A stretch of 64,000 nucleotides of DNA from UBA668 sp041918155 (GTDB lineage Bacteria; Actinomycetota; Acidimicrobiia; Acidimicrobiales; Ilumatobacteraceae). Below the pieces are notes generated by a model. It saw only the letters and a program-made list of their open reading frames with translations. It was not told where the DNA came from and searched no databases. Position numbers and translations under genes: made by a program. Positions 17,312 through 25,849 of the stretch are shown one piece after another; within the stretch, counting starts at the first letter, position 1; every line of letters starts with the position of its first letter. The stretch spans positions 6,954-70,953 of the forward strand of contig JAYRWH010000090.1 in assembly GCA_041918155.1 (NCBI GenBank). Reading direction: 5' to 3'.

Positions 17312-18478
17312 TCACCCAGATCGGTCGCCAACGGTCGCTGAGTCGACGATGATCGCGGTCCGGCGAAGGGTGATCCGGTCGTCGTATCCGCCGATGATGA
17401 TGAAGTCGCCGTTGCCGAGGCGACTGAGCGTGGCGAATGAGCCGACCTGCTGAAACCCGGCAACAACGCTGGTCGTGCCGGACTCGATGTCGACGATCTC
17501 GGCGGATCGCCCGCCGCCAGCAATGAGGACCCGGTTGTCGTCGAGCGCGAGGGCTCCACCGGGGAACTTGTAGCGGGGTTCACCCATATCAGGCCCGAAC
17601 GTAAACGTGAGCGTCGCCGGATCGAAGATCTCAGTCGTGGCGGTGATCGACTCGTTGCCGATGTCACCGCCCATCACGAGAACTCGGCCATCGCCCAAGA
17701 CGACGCTGAAGTGCTTGAGCCGGGCTGTGCGCATCGGATCGACGCTGACCCACTGACCGGTCGTTGGGTCATAGATCGCCGCCTCTGCGGTCGGGATTCC
17801 GGCCGCGATTTGACCACCCGTAACGAGCACCCGGCCGTCCTGCAACGTGACCGCATCGAGAGCGTCAGCCGCCCATGGTAAGTCAGGGAGCTGAGTGACG
17901 GTGCCGGCATCCGCATCGATCAACTCAGCAGTAGCCGTATACGTGCGGGAACTAATCCAGCCACCGACGACGAGCACCTCGCCATCGGCGACTACCGCCG
18001 AAGCATGGCCACCGCGCGCCTGAACCAGGTCGAGCTGAGACGAAATCGTATCGGCATCGAAAACCTCGATCGAGGAAAGCACGCCGGCGCCCTCCCCGGG
18101 GTAGCCACCAACGAGCACAACTCGCCCGTCGGAGATGACGTTCGCCGTGTGGCTGTCGCGCGGTGTCAGCAACGTCGGCCCGGCCATCGCCGTGGTTCCA
18201 TCACTGTCAATGACAAACGTCTCAGATGTCGCAGTGGTGCAACCGTCTGTCACACAACCGCCCGCGACAAGGACGCGACCGTCTGGCAACACGCTGGCCG
18301 TGTGAGCTGCCCGGTCGCCGACTGTTCCCAAGCCCAGCGTTGGCGAAGCGCCCGTCGATGACGGCGATGCTGATGGGGGCACCGACGCAGATGTCACGTC
18401 TGACGACTGACTCGTGCAGGAGGCCAAACTCAGTACCGCTGCTCCGCAGCACAGGTACCAGTGACCAGTCCGATTCAT
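17312..18478 (-). CDS. Lipoprotein with kelch/galactose-oxidase-type beta-propeller repeats
   Basis: A 388-residue exported lipoprotein with a lipobox LASC (C21). The mature part consists of about seven repeats of the type HTA-V-DGRVLVAGG (for example ASVLPDGRVLVAGG, NVISDGRVVLVGGY, AVVADGEVLVVGGW, VTLQDGRVLVTGGQ, VVLGDGRVLVMGGD), the kelch-like blade of galactose-oxidase central domains. No enzyme motif is visible, so a binding or scaffold role is more likely than oxidation. I chose ATG 18478 because it places a normal signal peptide at the start; the open frame upstream is Pro/Arg-rich. Its stop faces the DUF2252 gene. Confidence 0.75.
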   Translation of the reverse strand: MNRTGHWYLCCGAAVLSLASCTSQSSDVTSASVPPSASPSSTGASPTLGLGTVGDRAAHTASVLPDGRVLVAGGCVTDGCTTATSETFVIDSDGTTAMAGPTLLTPRDSHTANVISDGRVVLVGGYPGEGAGVLSSIEVFDADTISSQLDLVQARGGHASAVVADGEVLVVGGWISSRTYTATAELIDADAGTVTQLPDLPWAADALDAVTLQDGRVLVTGGQIAAGIPTAEAAIYDPTTGQWVSVDPMRTARLKHFSVVLGDGRVLVMGGDIGNESITATTEIFDPATLTFTFGPDMGEPRYKFPGGALALDDNRVLIAGGGRSAEIVDIESGTTSVVAGFQQVGSFATLSRLGNGDFIIIGGYDDRITLRRTAIIVDSATVGDRSG

Positions 18479-18546
18479 GGTCAATTGTCGCAGACCGGCA
18501 GCCACCTGCGACTTCATCGGGCACGCGGCGATCGCCGGACGCCGCT

Positions 18547-19155
18547 CTAGGGTCGCGTGATCGGCTGGCGGATGATGGTGCGGGTCTTCGCAGGGTCTCC
18601 CTTGCGTGGGTCGCTGAGGTAGATCTCGTGATGGAGGCCGGTGAGGCGGTAGCCGTGCTCGCCGATCCACGCGTGGAGCTTGGCGATGGTCGGGGGCTCC
18701 TCGGCGTAGGGGCCGAGGTGGAGGAGTTGTGCGGCGAGTCCATCGCCGTAGCGGTCGATGCGGGCCAGGTGTCCGGCGTCGAGGTGCTTGGAGCGTGTCG
18801 TCGTCTCGAGGATGTCGGCGAGCTCAGGGCCGGCGTCGTCGGGGAGCGAGATCATGGCGGTCCAGTGCCAGTTGGACTTGTCGTCCATCGTGAAGCGAGC
18901 CATGTCGTCGGCCCACCACAGACCTTCGAGCGGCATGACCTTGTACGCGTCGCCGGTTCGTTCCTTGATGGCCGCGCGGATCGCGTAGGCGAGGGGGTAG
19001 ATCGCGGCGACGGCGTTCGGGTAGGCGGTGCCGTGGTTGGGGTCGCCGTGGCCGTCGATCATGAGAAAGGGTCGGTCCGTCACGGTGACGATCGCGGGCA
19101 CGGCGGTGGCGCGGTAGAAGTCTCGGTACGTGACGGTGAGGTCGATGGCAGTCAT
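18547..19155 (-). CDS. GyrI-like small-molecule-binding protein
   Basis: A 202-residue protein of the GyrI-like/SOUL-related effector-binding family. The signature is visible in FLMIDGHGDPN near the start, then YPLAYAIRAAIKERTGDAYKVMPLEGLWW and a C-terminal GLHHEIYLSDPRKGDPAKTRTIIRQPI. Such proteins bind or hydrolyse small electrophilic molecules. The start ATG at 19155 overlaps the PadR stop as ATGA, so the two are co-translated and this protein may handle the ligand of that regulator. The longer open frame to 19701 is the shadow of padR. Confidence 0.85.
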   Translation of the reverse strand: MTAIDLTVTYRDFYRATAVPAIVTVTDRPFLMIDGHGDPNHGTAYPNAVAAIYPLAYAIRAAIKERTGDAYKVMPLEGLWWADDMARFTMDDKSNWHWTAMISLPDDAGPELADILETTTRSKHLDAGHLARIDRYGDGLAAQLLHLGPYAEEPPTIAKLHAWIGEHGYRLTGLHHEIYLSDPRKGDPAKTRTIIRQPITRP

Positions 19156-19685
19156 GACGATGCCTCCGTGGTGAGGGCGGGGATGGTTTGATCGAGCCAG
19201 TCGCGTTGCCCGGCGAGTCGGGTCCGGGTGAAGGAGAACATGGTCTCGACGTGAGGTGGGACGGGTAAGGCCTGGTCGAGGTCGGCTTGGAGCGCAGCCA
19301 GTGACTCGGTGAGTCGCTCTCGGCGGCGCCGCAGCGCGGCAAGGACGTCGGCGGCGGGCAGGAGCGGGAGGACGGAGTAGGCGATCAGGAACTCGGAGTC
19401 GCTGCATCGCGGATCCTCGAGGGCGGCGATGGCAGTGGTGCGCCAGTGACGGCGGCCTTTGGCAGTGAGGCGGTGGACGCGGCGCGGCCGCCCGCGGCCG
19501 GGTGCGGGCTCGTCCGTGGCGAGCGCCCACCCGCGTGCCACGAGCTGGTCGAGCGCTTGATAGATCGACGAGAAGCCGATCGGTGTCCACGAGCGCATGC
19601 CTCGCTCGGCGACGATCGCCTCGATCGCGTAGCCGTGCATCGGACGCTCGGCCAGCAGGCCCAGGATGGCGAACTCGATGGTCAC
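19152..19685 (-). CDS. PadR-family transcriptional regulator
   Basis: A 177-residue winged-helix repressor. It begins TIEFAILGLLAERPMHGYAI, the PadR N-terminus, with the wing near GRGRPRRVHRLTAKGRRHW and a C-terminal dimerisation helix pair. It is co-transcribed with the GyrI-like gene by a 4-base overlap. The start is GTG at 19685. A dyad at 19701-19721 overlapping a possible -10 box lies just upstream, so autorepression is likely. Confidence 0.9.
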   Translation of the reverse strand: MTIEFAILGLLAERPMHGYAIEAIVAERGMRSWTPIGFSSIYQALDQLVARGWALATDEPAPGRGRPRRVHRLTAKGRRHWRTTAIAALEDPRCSDSEFLIAYSVLPLLPAADVLAALRRRRERLTESLAALQADLDQALPVPPHVETMFSFTRTRLAGQRDWLDQTIPALTTEASS

Positions 19686-19700
19686 GTCCGATCGACTCCA

Positions 19701-19721
19701 ATACTTCTGATTACAGAATAT
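19701..19721 (-). promoter_or_regulatory. Probable PadR operator overlapping the -10 box
   Basis: On the minus strand this reads ATATTCTGTAATCAGAAGTAT: perfect arms TTCTG and CAGAA around a TAAT centre, extending to AT ends with one mismatch. The hexamer TATATT at the upstream edge (19717-19722) fits a -10 box. The dyad is centred about 26 bases before the padR start, a standard position for autorepression. Confidence 0.6.
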
Positions 19722-19785
19722 ACGGAGGAATGCGACGTGTCGAGCTGGGCTGGGCGTGGCTATGCGCCCGCCCAGCCCAACTGTG

Positions 19786-20310
19786 TCAGGCGCCCGGCTT
19801 CCAGATCATCAGCGCAAGAATGGCGACCAGGAGCAGGTTGAGCGTCGCGCCGGCGATGCCGTTGTTGCGCAGGTGGCGGTCGATGTCGGCGAGCGTGGCC
19901 GTTTCGTCGGCCGACCCGGTCTCCAGGTTGCCCAACAGCTGATTGATGCGTCGGTGTCCAGGCATCAGCACCGCCCGCGAGATGACGAACGCGACCACGA
20001 ACAGAGCGCTGCTCACGCTCAACCAGGTGGTGCTCAGGTCCCACGACCCATCGGAGGCCCACACCAGCGCGAACCCCGAGACCGGCACGAGCAAGATGAG
20101 CCACTCGGCGATGGCCGCCACCGAGTAGTTGACCTCGGAGATGGCACGGCCCTGCGGGCCGAGGAGACGACGGGCCTTGGTCAGGTACACGCCGTTGAGC
20201 AACACGGCACCGAAGCCGGCGATGGCGAACAGGATGTGGGCCGTCAGAGCCACGTTGTAGATGTCGCTCGTCGGCCCGAGATCGATTCCCAACACGATTG
20301 AGGCGTTCAT
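19786..20310 (-). CDS. Four-helix membrane protein (DUF2269-like)
   Basis: A 174-residue integral membrane protein with four hydrophobic helices: ALTAHILFAIAGFGAVLLNG, VAAIAEWLILLVPVSGFALVW, WLSVSSALFVVAFVISRAVL and AGATLNLLLVAILALMIW. Layout and the conserved first-helix His resemble DUF2269 proteins, though I am not certain of the family. Its start lies 3 bases after the stop of the lipoprotein Rid gene, so the two form an operon. No function can be assigned. Confidence 0.7.
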   Translation of the reverse strand: MNASIVLGIDLGPTSDIYNVALTAHILFAIAGFGAVLLNGVYLTKARRLLGPQGRAISEVNYSVAAIAEWLILLVPVSGFALVWASDGSWDLSTTWLSVSSALFVVAFVISRAVLMPGHRRINQLLGNLETGSADETATLADIDRHLRNNGIAGATLNLLLVAILALMIWKPGA

Positions 20311-20313
20311 CGT

Positions 20314-20853
20314 TCAGCGCACCGCGATCGCTTCGAGCTCAACCATCAGCTCGGGGTAGGCGAGCCGGGCCACGCCCAGCAGCGACCCTGGAGGTTGCAC
20401 GCCGGCCGCTCCGAAACGCTCGGCGATGAGCCCGTAGTTCTGGTACACGGCATCGACATCCGTGGTGTAGGTGTTCAGCCGCACCACGTTGGAAAGGTCC
20501 ATTCCGGCCTCGGCGAGAACAGCCTCCAAGTTGTCGAGCGCGAGTTCGATCTGCGCGGCCATGTCGCCCGCGTGTTGCGGGGCACCGTCGGCTCCGACAG
20601 AGGACTGCCCGGACAGGTAGAGAACGACGCTGCCTCCCTCGACGAGCTCGCCCTGGTTGAAACCAAGCTCGACCGACCAGGCCCATGGGTTGACTGATGT
20701 TCGCTTCACTGATGTGTTCTCCTCGTTGCTGGTGGTGGCTGTGGAATCGTCGTTGTCATCGCTGCAGCCGCCGACGACGGCGACCGCCAACGTGGCTGCG
20801 AGCAGGTAACGGGACCGGCGGGAACGCGGCCGGGACGCATGTGTGGTTGACAT
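20314..20853 (-). CDS. Exported Rid-family (YjgF/YER057c) lipoprotein
   Basis: A 179-residue protein with a lipoprotein signal peptide (LAVAVVGGC, acylated Cys at 30), a Ser/Thr/Asp/Asn-rich linker and a full Rid domain (about 52-179). Typical Rid features are visible: LYLSGQSSVGADG, AAQIELALDNLEAVLAEAG, VVRLNTYTTDVD and a C-terminal VELEAIAVR. The active-site arginine of RidA imine deaminases, normally in PAR-S, is replaced by glycine here (P154-P155-G156-S157). It is therefore unlikely to be a classical 2-aminoacrylate deaminase. Surface anchoring of this usually cytosolic fold is unusual. It is followed 3 bases later by the membrane-protein gene. Confidence 0.85.
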   Translation of the reverse strand: MSTTHASRPRSRRSRYLLAATLAVAVVGGCSDDNDDSTATTSNEENTSVKRTSVNPWAWSVELGFNQGELVEGGSVVLYLSGQSSVGADGAPQHAGDMAAQIELALDNLEAVLAEAGMDLSNVVRLNTYTTDVDAVYQNYGLIAERFGAAGVQPPGSLLGVARLAYPELMVELEAIAVR

Positions 20854-20945
20854 GCGAGAGTTGTACGTCAGCGGCCCGGGAGGCCGCCTCGTACCAAGGT
20901 CGCAATTCGGGTACGAAAGCCGTACCTACAGCGTCGTCCTCGCGG

Positions 20946-23615
20946 TCAGGAGATGCCGAGCTCGCGTGCGCGGGCAATGGCCGCGGTACGGGAGGCGACA
21001 CCCAACTTGCGCATCAAGGACGTCATGTGGCTCTTGACGGTGCGCTCGCCGATGAAGAGCTGGTCGGCGATCGAGCGATTCGAGGCACCGGCAACCACGA
21101 GTCGCAGCACGTCGAGTTCGCGCACGCTGAGCCGCTCTTGTGTCTCGGCAACCATCACCGTGCCCGATGCCACCGGTGCGGCCAAGCGACTGAGCGCCCG
21201 TCGGGCGAACGAGCCCACCACCGCCGCGCCGGCGCCGGCAGCGGCGGTCAGCACGGCGCGGTGCGTTTCACTGCCATCCATGACGAGCAGGCCGACAGCA
21301 TCGAGGTCGGCGAGTGTCTGCAGGGCGGGCAGGGCAGCGGCCATCGCCTCCGTTGGGCTGCCCTCTGTAAGCAGCACGGCGGCGAGCTCGAGATCGAGCA
21401 GGCCCGTGAGCAGGCAGAAGCGAATCGGATCAGCGTTCTCGTGCGCCGAGCGCAGGGTTGCCATCGCCGTCCGATGGTCGCCGCTGTGCCGCTGCACCAT
21501 GGCCGCGATGACGGCGGCAGTGACCGCGGTGTCGGGTCGATCAGCTGCCGTCACATCGCCGAGCACGACCTGCGCGGCCCGCATGAGGGCGGGCCGGTCA
21601 GTGAGCCAGCCCGATCGCGCCAACGCGTAGGCGTACATCGCGCGCTCCTGATGATGGCGATCGGAGGTGGCTAAGACCAAGCGCGCAGCATCGACGATTG
21701 CCTCTACGCGGTGATGGTCGCCAGTGGTGAGTGCCAGCCCGAGGCTGACGCGATCGGCGGCCATCGCCAGCCAATTGAGACTGCCCATCTCCAACGCTCG
21801 CTCGTCGACTCCGGCGACGAGTTCCTCTGCCAACCGCACGTCGCCGGCAATCAGGTGTGCCGCCGCCTGCATCACTTCCAGCGCGGCGGCCGCCATCGCA
21901 TCGCTCTGGATCCGTTGCCCGAGTTCGACACAGCGATCCAACAACCACTGCGGCCCACGCGGACCGAACAGGAATTCGGTGCCCAGGCCGAGCGCGACGG
22001 TGTTGCGCCCGAGTTCCGTGCAGGAATTGAACGCGAGGTGGAACACCTCATCGAGCGATGCGCCGACCGCTTCCCAATCGGCGCCGAAGTAGTCCAACCA
22101 CAACTTCGCCATCAGTACCTTGACGCGCTCGTCGGCCGTCGAGGCGAGCTCGAGCAACTCGTCGATGAGGGCGGCGGCCTCGGTCACCTCGCCCCACACG
22201 AGGTGCGCCTCGGCCAGCCCGTACGCACTGCGGAGCAACCCAGTGCGATCGCCTTGCTCTCGCATCGTCGCCACGGCGGGCGCCAAGTGCTGTGCGGCGC
22301 TGCCGATGTCGCCGTCTTCGATGGCCGCCAGACCGACGATCAAGGACAACCACGGGTCGCTCGCGATCTGTTCCGAATCGAAGCGGGCGAGCCATGCTCG
22401 CGGCACGCGGCCACCTGGCGTATCCATCAAGGCGCGGCCAACGGTGACCACCTTCGTCGCCGCGGCAACTGTGTCGCCGGCGTCGAGGAGCAGAGCGATG
22501 GCGGTCATCGGCGAGCACAATCGAGCCGCCGACCGAAAGAGCTCCGACAACTCAGCGGCACTCGTTCTCGCCCGCAGCTCCGCTCTCAGGAACGCGCCGA
22601 TTCGATCGTAGTAGCGCAGCGTGCCCGAACCCGACGAGCTGTCCGTGGGCGCGACGCGCTCCACCATTCCGCGCCGGCGCGCCTGCTCCAGCAGCGACTC
22701 GGCGTGATCGGTGCCCGTGAGCTGTGTACATGACGCGACATCCAGCTCGTCGAGCAACGACGTTCTCAGTACGAAGCGTTGGAGTTCCTCATCGAGCTCG
22801 TGGAGCAACTCCGCGCGCAGGAACTGGTCGATGTCCGAGTCACTGCTCGTCAGCGTTGCTGCCCGCAGCGCTGCCGAGGGGGCGCGCCCAGCTTCAACCT
22901 CGGCTCCGACTCTGGCTGCCATCAGTACTGCTGCCGCGGCCCAACCCTCGGAGCGCTGCAGGATCTGCTCGACCATCATTTCGTCGTTCACACCCACGGC
23001 CGCGAGCAGGGCACCGATCCCTGCACGATCGAGCCGCAGGTCGGCGGCAGTGAACTCCAACACCTCGCGCCGTACGCGCCGATGGGCGAGAGCGAGGGCC
23101 GGCTCCACGCGGCTGGCGGCGATCACTCGCGTCGATGGGCCGAGTTCGGGGAGCAGTGCACTGATCAGAGCCAGCGCATCGCTCGAGCACAAGTGGTGCA
23201 AGTCGTCGAGTACGAGTACCGCGTCACCCAGAGCGTCGAGATCGAGCGCGAGTGCGGCAACCACTTGGGAAACCTCGAACGCGGTTGGCGAGCGCAAGAG
23301 CTGGTCCGTGCGTGTCGCTCCACCTGAGACTCGACTGATTGCTGCGCCAATGGCGAGAGAGAGCGTGTGCACGTCGTCGTCCTGCGCGTCGAGGCGCACC
23401 CACACGGGGGTACGGCGCGTTTCGGCCACCGACCATGCGGTCAGGGTCGTGGTCTTGCCCGACCCGGCGGGCGCGACCAGGAGCACGAATGGCGCCCGAT
23501 CAACGGCAGCGGCCACTCTCGTGGCAACGGGGACGTTGGGCGCGGACGAAGTTGGGATGGGCACCCGGAACTTCCACGCCGGGAACAATCCACCGAAGGA
23601 ATCCGCCACCGCCAC
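20946..23615 (-). CDS. MalT-like LuxR-family ATP-dependent transcriptional regulator
   Basis: An 889-residue large ATP-binding LuxR regulator. An N-terminal STAND-type NTPase carries a Walker A LLVAPAGSGKTTT (about 45-56) and a Walker B AVLVLDDLHHL (about 137-147). A long middle of helical repeats binds inducers in relatives such as MalT. A C-terminal LuxR helix-turn-helix is clear in LSVRELDVLRLVVAGASNRS and FIGERTVKSHMTSLMRKLGV. It is leftward, 92 bases upstream of the Rid lipoprotein gene, which it may control. The ligand is unknown. Antisense frames within it are shadows. Confidence 0.93.
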   Translation of the reverse strand: MAVADSFGGLFPAWKFRVPIPTSSAPNVPVATRVAAAVDRAPFVLLVAPAGSGKTTTLTAWSVAETRRTPVWVRLDAQDDDVHTLSLAIGAAISRVSGGATRTDQLLRSPTAFEVSQVVAALALDLDALGDAVLVLDDLHHLCSSDALALISALLPELGPSTRVIAASRVEPALALAHRRVRREVLEFTAADLRLDRAGIGALLAAVGVNDEMMVEQILQRSEGWAAAAVLMAARVGAEVEAGRAPSAALRAATLTSSDSDIDQFLRAELLHELDEELQRFVLRTSLLDELDVASCTQLTGTDHAESLLEQARRRGMVERVAPTDSSSGSGTLRYYDRIGAFLRAELRARTSAAELSELFRSAARLCSPMTAIALLLDAGDTVAAATKVVTVGRALMDTPGGRVPRAWLARFDSEQIASDPWLSLIVGLAAIEDGDIGSAAQHLAPAVATMREQGDRTGLLRSAYGLAEAHLVWGEVTEAAALIDELLELASTADERVKVLMAKLWLDYFGADWEAVGASLDEVFHLAFNSCTELGRNTVALGLGTEFLFGPRGPQWLLDRCVELGQRIQSDAMAAAALEVMQAAAHLIAGDVRLAEELVAGVDERALEMGSLNWLAMAADRVSLGLALTTGDHHRVEAIVDAARLVLATSDRHHQERAMYAYALARSGWLTDRPALMRAAQVVLGDVTAADRPDTAVTAAVIAAMVQRHSGDHRTAMATLRSAHENADPIRFCLLTGLLDLELAAVLLTEGSPTEAMAAALPALQTLADLDAVGLLVMDGSETHRAVLTAAAGAGAAVVGSFARRALSRLAAPVASGTVMVAETQERLSVRELDVLRLVVAGASNRSIADQLFIGERTVKSHMTSLMRKLGVASRTAAIARARELGIS

Positions 23616-23663
23616 AGACTACGCAGTCCATCCCCCCTGGCTCGCGGGTCGTACAGTCAAGGG

Positions 23664-24278
23664 GTGCCAGCCGTCCCGGACACCGCCTCGGAGCACCCGG
23701 ACGCCTGGAAGTTCGGCTTCCCCGTCTATCACCCGGTTGATCTGGCGGCATGGCGGGCGTGGCTCGCCGCCAACGGTGAGACGGCCCGTGGCGTGTGGGT
23801 GGTGTCGTGGCGCTCTCGGAGCGGACGCATCCCCGTGGCCTACGCGGAGTTGGTCGAGGAGGCGCTCTGCTTCGGCTGGATCGACTCGACGGTGAACTCG
23901 CTCGACGACGAGCGGGGCATGCAGTTGATGACGCCGCGCAAGCCCAAGAGCGGCTGGACCCGCCTGAACCGGCGGCGCGTCGAGGCGCTGGAGGATCAGG
24001 GGCGGATGACCGATGCCGGCCGCCGGGTGGTGGAGGCCGCGAAGGCGAACGGCTCGTGGACGGCGTACGACGCAGTCGAGGACCTGCTCGAGCCCGACGA
24101 GCTGGCCGCTGCCCTCGACGCCGTGCCCGCAGCCCGCGCCGCGTGGGACCGCTTCCCGCCATCGGCCCGCAAGCAGATGCTGTGGTGGGTCATCAGCTCG
24201 GGCAAGTCGGAGACCCGCTCGAACCGCACTGCGAAGATCGTCGCCGAAGCAGCATCCGGCCGCCGCGCCCAAGGCTGA
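23664..24278 (+). CDS. YdeI/OmpD-associated family protein
   Basis: A 204-residue protein of the YdeI family. Its core is visible in VDLAAWRAWLAANGETARGVWV, AYAELVEEALCFGWIDSTVNSLDDER and the C-terminal bacteriocin-protection-like part FPPSARKQMLWWVISSGKSETRSNRTAKIV. Relatives are linked to resistance to cationic peptides, but no mechanism is settled. The GTG at 23664 is chosen because the upstream open frame is antisense to the regulator start. It is divergent to the MalT-like gene, 48 bases away. Confidence 0.85.
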   Translation: MPAVPDTASEHPDAWKFGFPVYHPVDLAAWRAWLAANGETARGVWVVSWRSRSGRIPVAYAELVEEALCFGWIDSTVNSLDDERGMQLMTPRKPKSGWTRLNRRRVEALEDQGRMTDAGRRVVEAAKANGSWTAYDAVEDLLEPDELAAALDAVPAARAAWDRFPPSARKQMLWWVISSGKSETRSNRTAKIVAEAASGRRAQG

Positions 24279-24370
24279 GCCCGACCGCACCAGGTCGCCG
24301 TTTGGAATCCCTGACGTGCGGGTATGAGGTGGACGACCGTTGCGCCCGAGTGCAACGGCGAGGAGGAACC

Positions 24371-24826
24371 GTGTCCACCATCTCGCGCCAGGTTTCCGTG
24401 TCGTGCCCTCCGGAGCGGGTGTTCGCCGTCTTGCAGGACGTCGCCCGGCTCGCGGAGTTCTCGCACATGACCATCGCCGTGCGCAACGCGCCGGCCGGCA
24501 AGTTGGAGAAGGGTGACAACTTCGAGCAGACCGTGAAGGTGCTCGGCGTAGTGTTCGACACTGAGTGGGTGGTCACCGAACTCGTGGAGGGCAGTACGTT
24601 GCGTTTCGAAGGCACGTCGAAGGCGAACGGGCGGGCGTCGATGACCCAGCTCGTGATGAGTGAGGGCCAGGGATCGAGGGTCGAGTTCGAGGTGGAATAC
24701 GACCCTCCGCTCGGCATCATCGGCGACATCGTCGACAAGGTCCTGTTCGAACGACAGCACGAGGAGGCGACGGACCAGATCCTCGCCCGGCTGAAGTATG
24801 TGTGCGAGAGCGTGCCTGCGCGATGA
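24371..24826 (+). CDS. SRPBCC-family ligand-binding protein
   Basis: A 151-residue START/Bet v1-like protein. It begins STISRQVSVSCPPERVFAVLQDVARLAEF, a typical SRPBCC first strand and helix, and ends with a long amphipathic helix (EEATDQILARLKYVCE) that closes the pocket. Such proteins bind hydrophobic ligands. The GTG at 24371 has AGGAGG at 4 bases. The stop overlaps the tocopherol-cyclase-like gene start (ATGA), which suggests the two act on the same lipid-like substrate. Confidence 0.88.
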   Translation: MSTISRQVSVSCPPERVFAVLQDVARLAEFSHMTIAVRNAPAGKLEKGDNFEQTVKVLGVVFDTEWVVTELVEGSTLRFEGTSKANGRASMTQLVMSEGQGSRVEFEVEYDPPLGIIGDIVDKVLFERQHEEATDQILARLKYVCESVPAR

Positions 24827-25788
24827 GCGTGTTGTCGCGGCTTGATCGGGTGTACCGCCGCACCGGCGCCAACCTGCCCATTGGCGGCGACCCGTTGCCT
24901 TCGCACCACGCCGAGATGGAGGGCTACTTCTGGCGCGTCACCGACGTCGCCAACGAGCGGGTGCTGGTCGTTCTGTGCGGTGTGAACCGTCACCCCGACG
25001 GTGACTGGGCGACGGTCGCCATCGCCGCCGAACCGGGTGGGTTCATCCGCTCTGCAGTGTTGGACGGCGCGGTGTCGTCACCGAAGCGGTTCTCGATCAC
25101 CGCTGGCGATGGCGCATTCACCGCCGATGCGACGCATGTGCACATCGACCTCGGCCACGACGCCCGCGCCGATGTCGCGCTCGACGATCTCGTGCTGTGG
25201 CCGAAACTGCTCGGTGGCGGTGGTGTGTTCTCCGCGCTGCCCTTCCTCGGACAGTACTGGCACCCCCACGTGCTGGGCGGCGGGGCGGACGGCACGGCGC
25301 ATGTCGGTGACGCGACCTGGATGTTCGACGGCGCGCAGATCTACGCCGAGAAGAACTGGGGCAAGGGCTTCCCGCAGCGGTGGTGGTGGGGCCAAGCGCA
25401 GGGCTTCGACCGGCCCGACGTGTGTGTCGCGTTCGGCGGCGGGGCGCTCACCGCCGGTCGTTGGTCCGCCTCGGTGAGCGGGGCAGTCGTGCGCGTGGGC
25501 GCGCATGTGGTTCGCTTCGCGCCGCCGTTCGCGAGGGTGCGATGCGAGACCGACGGCCACCAGTGGGAGGTCACCGCCCGCGGTCATGGCTGTCGGCTGC
25601 ACCTCGTCGGTAAGGGCCGCGGTGAGCCGCACATCCTGCCCGTGCCGCTGCCCGCACTGCGCCGCAACGCGGATACCGACACCGAGTACCTCTGCGGCAG
25701 CGTGACGATGGAGATCACGGGCCGCCTGCAGTACTCGGGTCGCACAGAACTCGCCGGCCTCGAGATCGGCCATCGCCCACCCGAATGA
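24823..25788 (+). CDS. Tocopherol-cyclase-like family protein
   Basis: A 321-residue protein of the tocopherol-cyclase-like family. Characteristic segments are MEGYFWRVTDVAN near the start, the central FLGQYWHPHVLGG, and YAEKNWGKGFPQRWWWGQAQGF. Plant relatives cyclise phytylquinols; bacterial ones are uncharacterised, so substrate and reaction are unknown. It overlaps the SRPBCC gene as ATGA, and I take ATG 24823 for that reason; the frame is open from 24802. Confidence 0.85.
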   Translation: MSVLSRLDRVYRRTGANLPIGGDPLPSHHAEMEGYFWRVTDVANERVLVVLCGVNRHPDGDWATVAIAAEPGGFIRSAVLDGAVSSPKRFSITAGDGAFTADATHVHIDLGHDARADVALDDLVLWPKLLGGGGVFSALPFLGQYWHPHVLGGGADGTAHVGDATWMFDGAQIYAEKNWGKGFPQRWWWGQAQGFDRPDVCVAFGGGALTAGRWSASVSGAVVRVGAHVVRFAPPFARVRCETDGHQWEVTARGHGCRLHLVGKGRGEPHILPVPLPALRRNADTDTEYLCGSVTMEITGRLQYSGRTELAGLEIGHRPPE

Positions 25789-25794
25789 CGCTTT

Positions 25795-25838
25795 GTGTCG
25801 CGGCTCCACGTCCATCCCCCGACGTGGACGTGTGACAC
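25795..25838. terminator. Terminator-like dyad between convergent genes
   Basis: CCACGTC (25806-25812) pairs with GACGTGG (25821-25827) over an 8-base loop, extended by GTGTC (25795-25799) with GACAC (25834-25838). It lies between the convergent tocopherol-cyclase-like and phosphatase genes and could stop transcription from both sides. There is no U-tract. The right arm TGTGACACGAACGG recurs, reverse-complemented, at 49846-49859 in another convergent junction. Confidence 0.6.
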
Positions 25839-25849
25839 GAACGGGAGCG

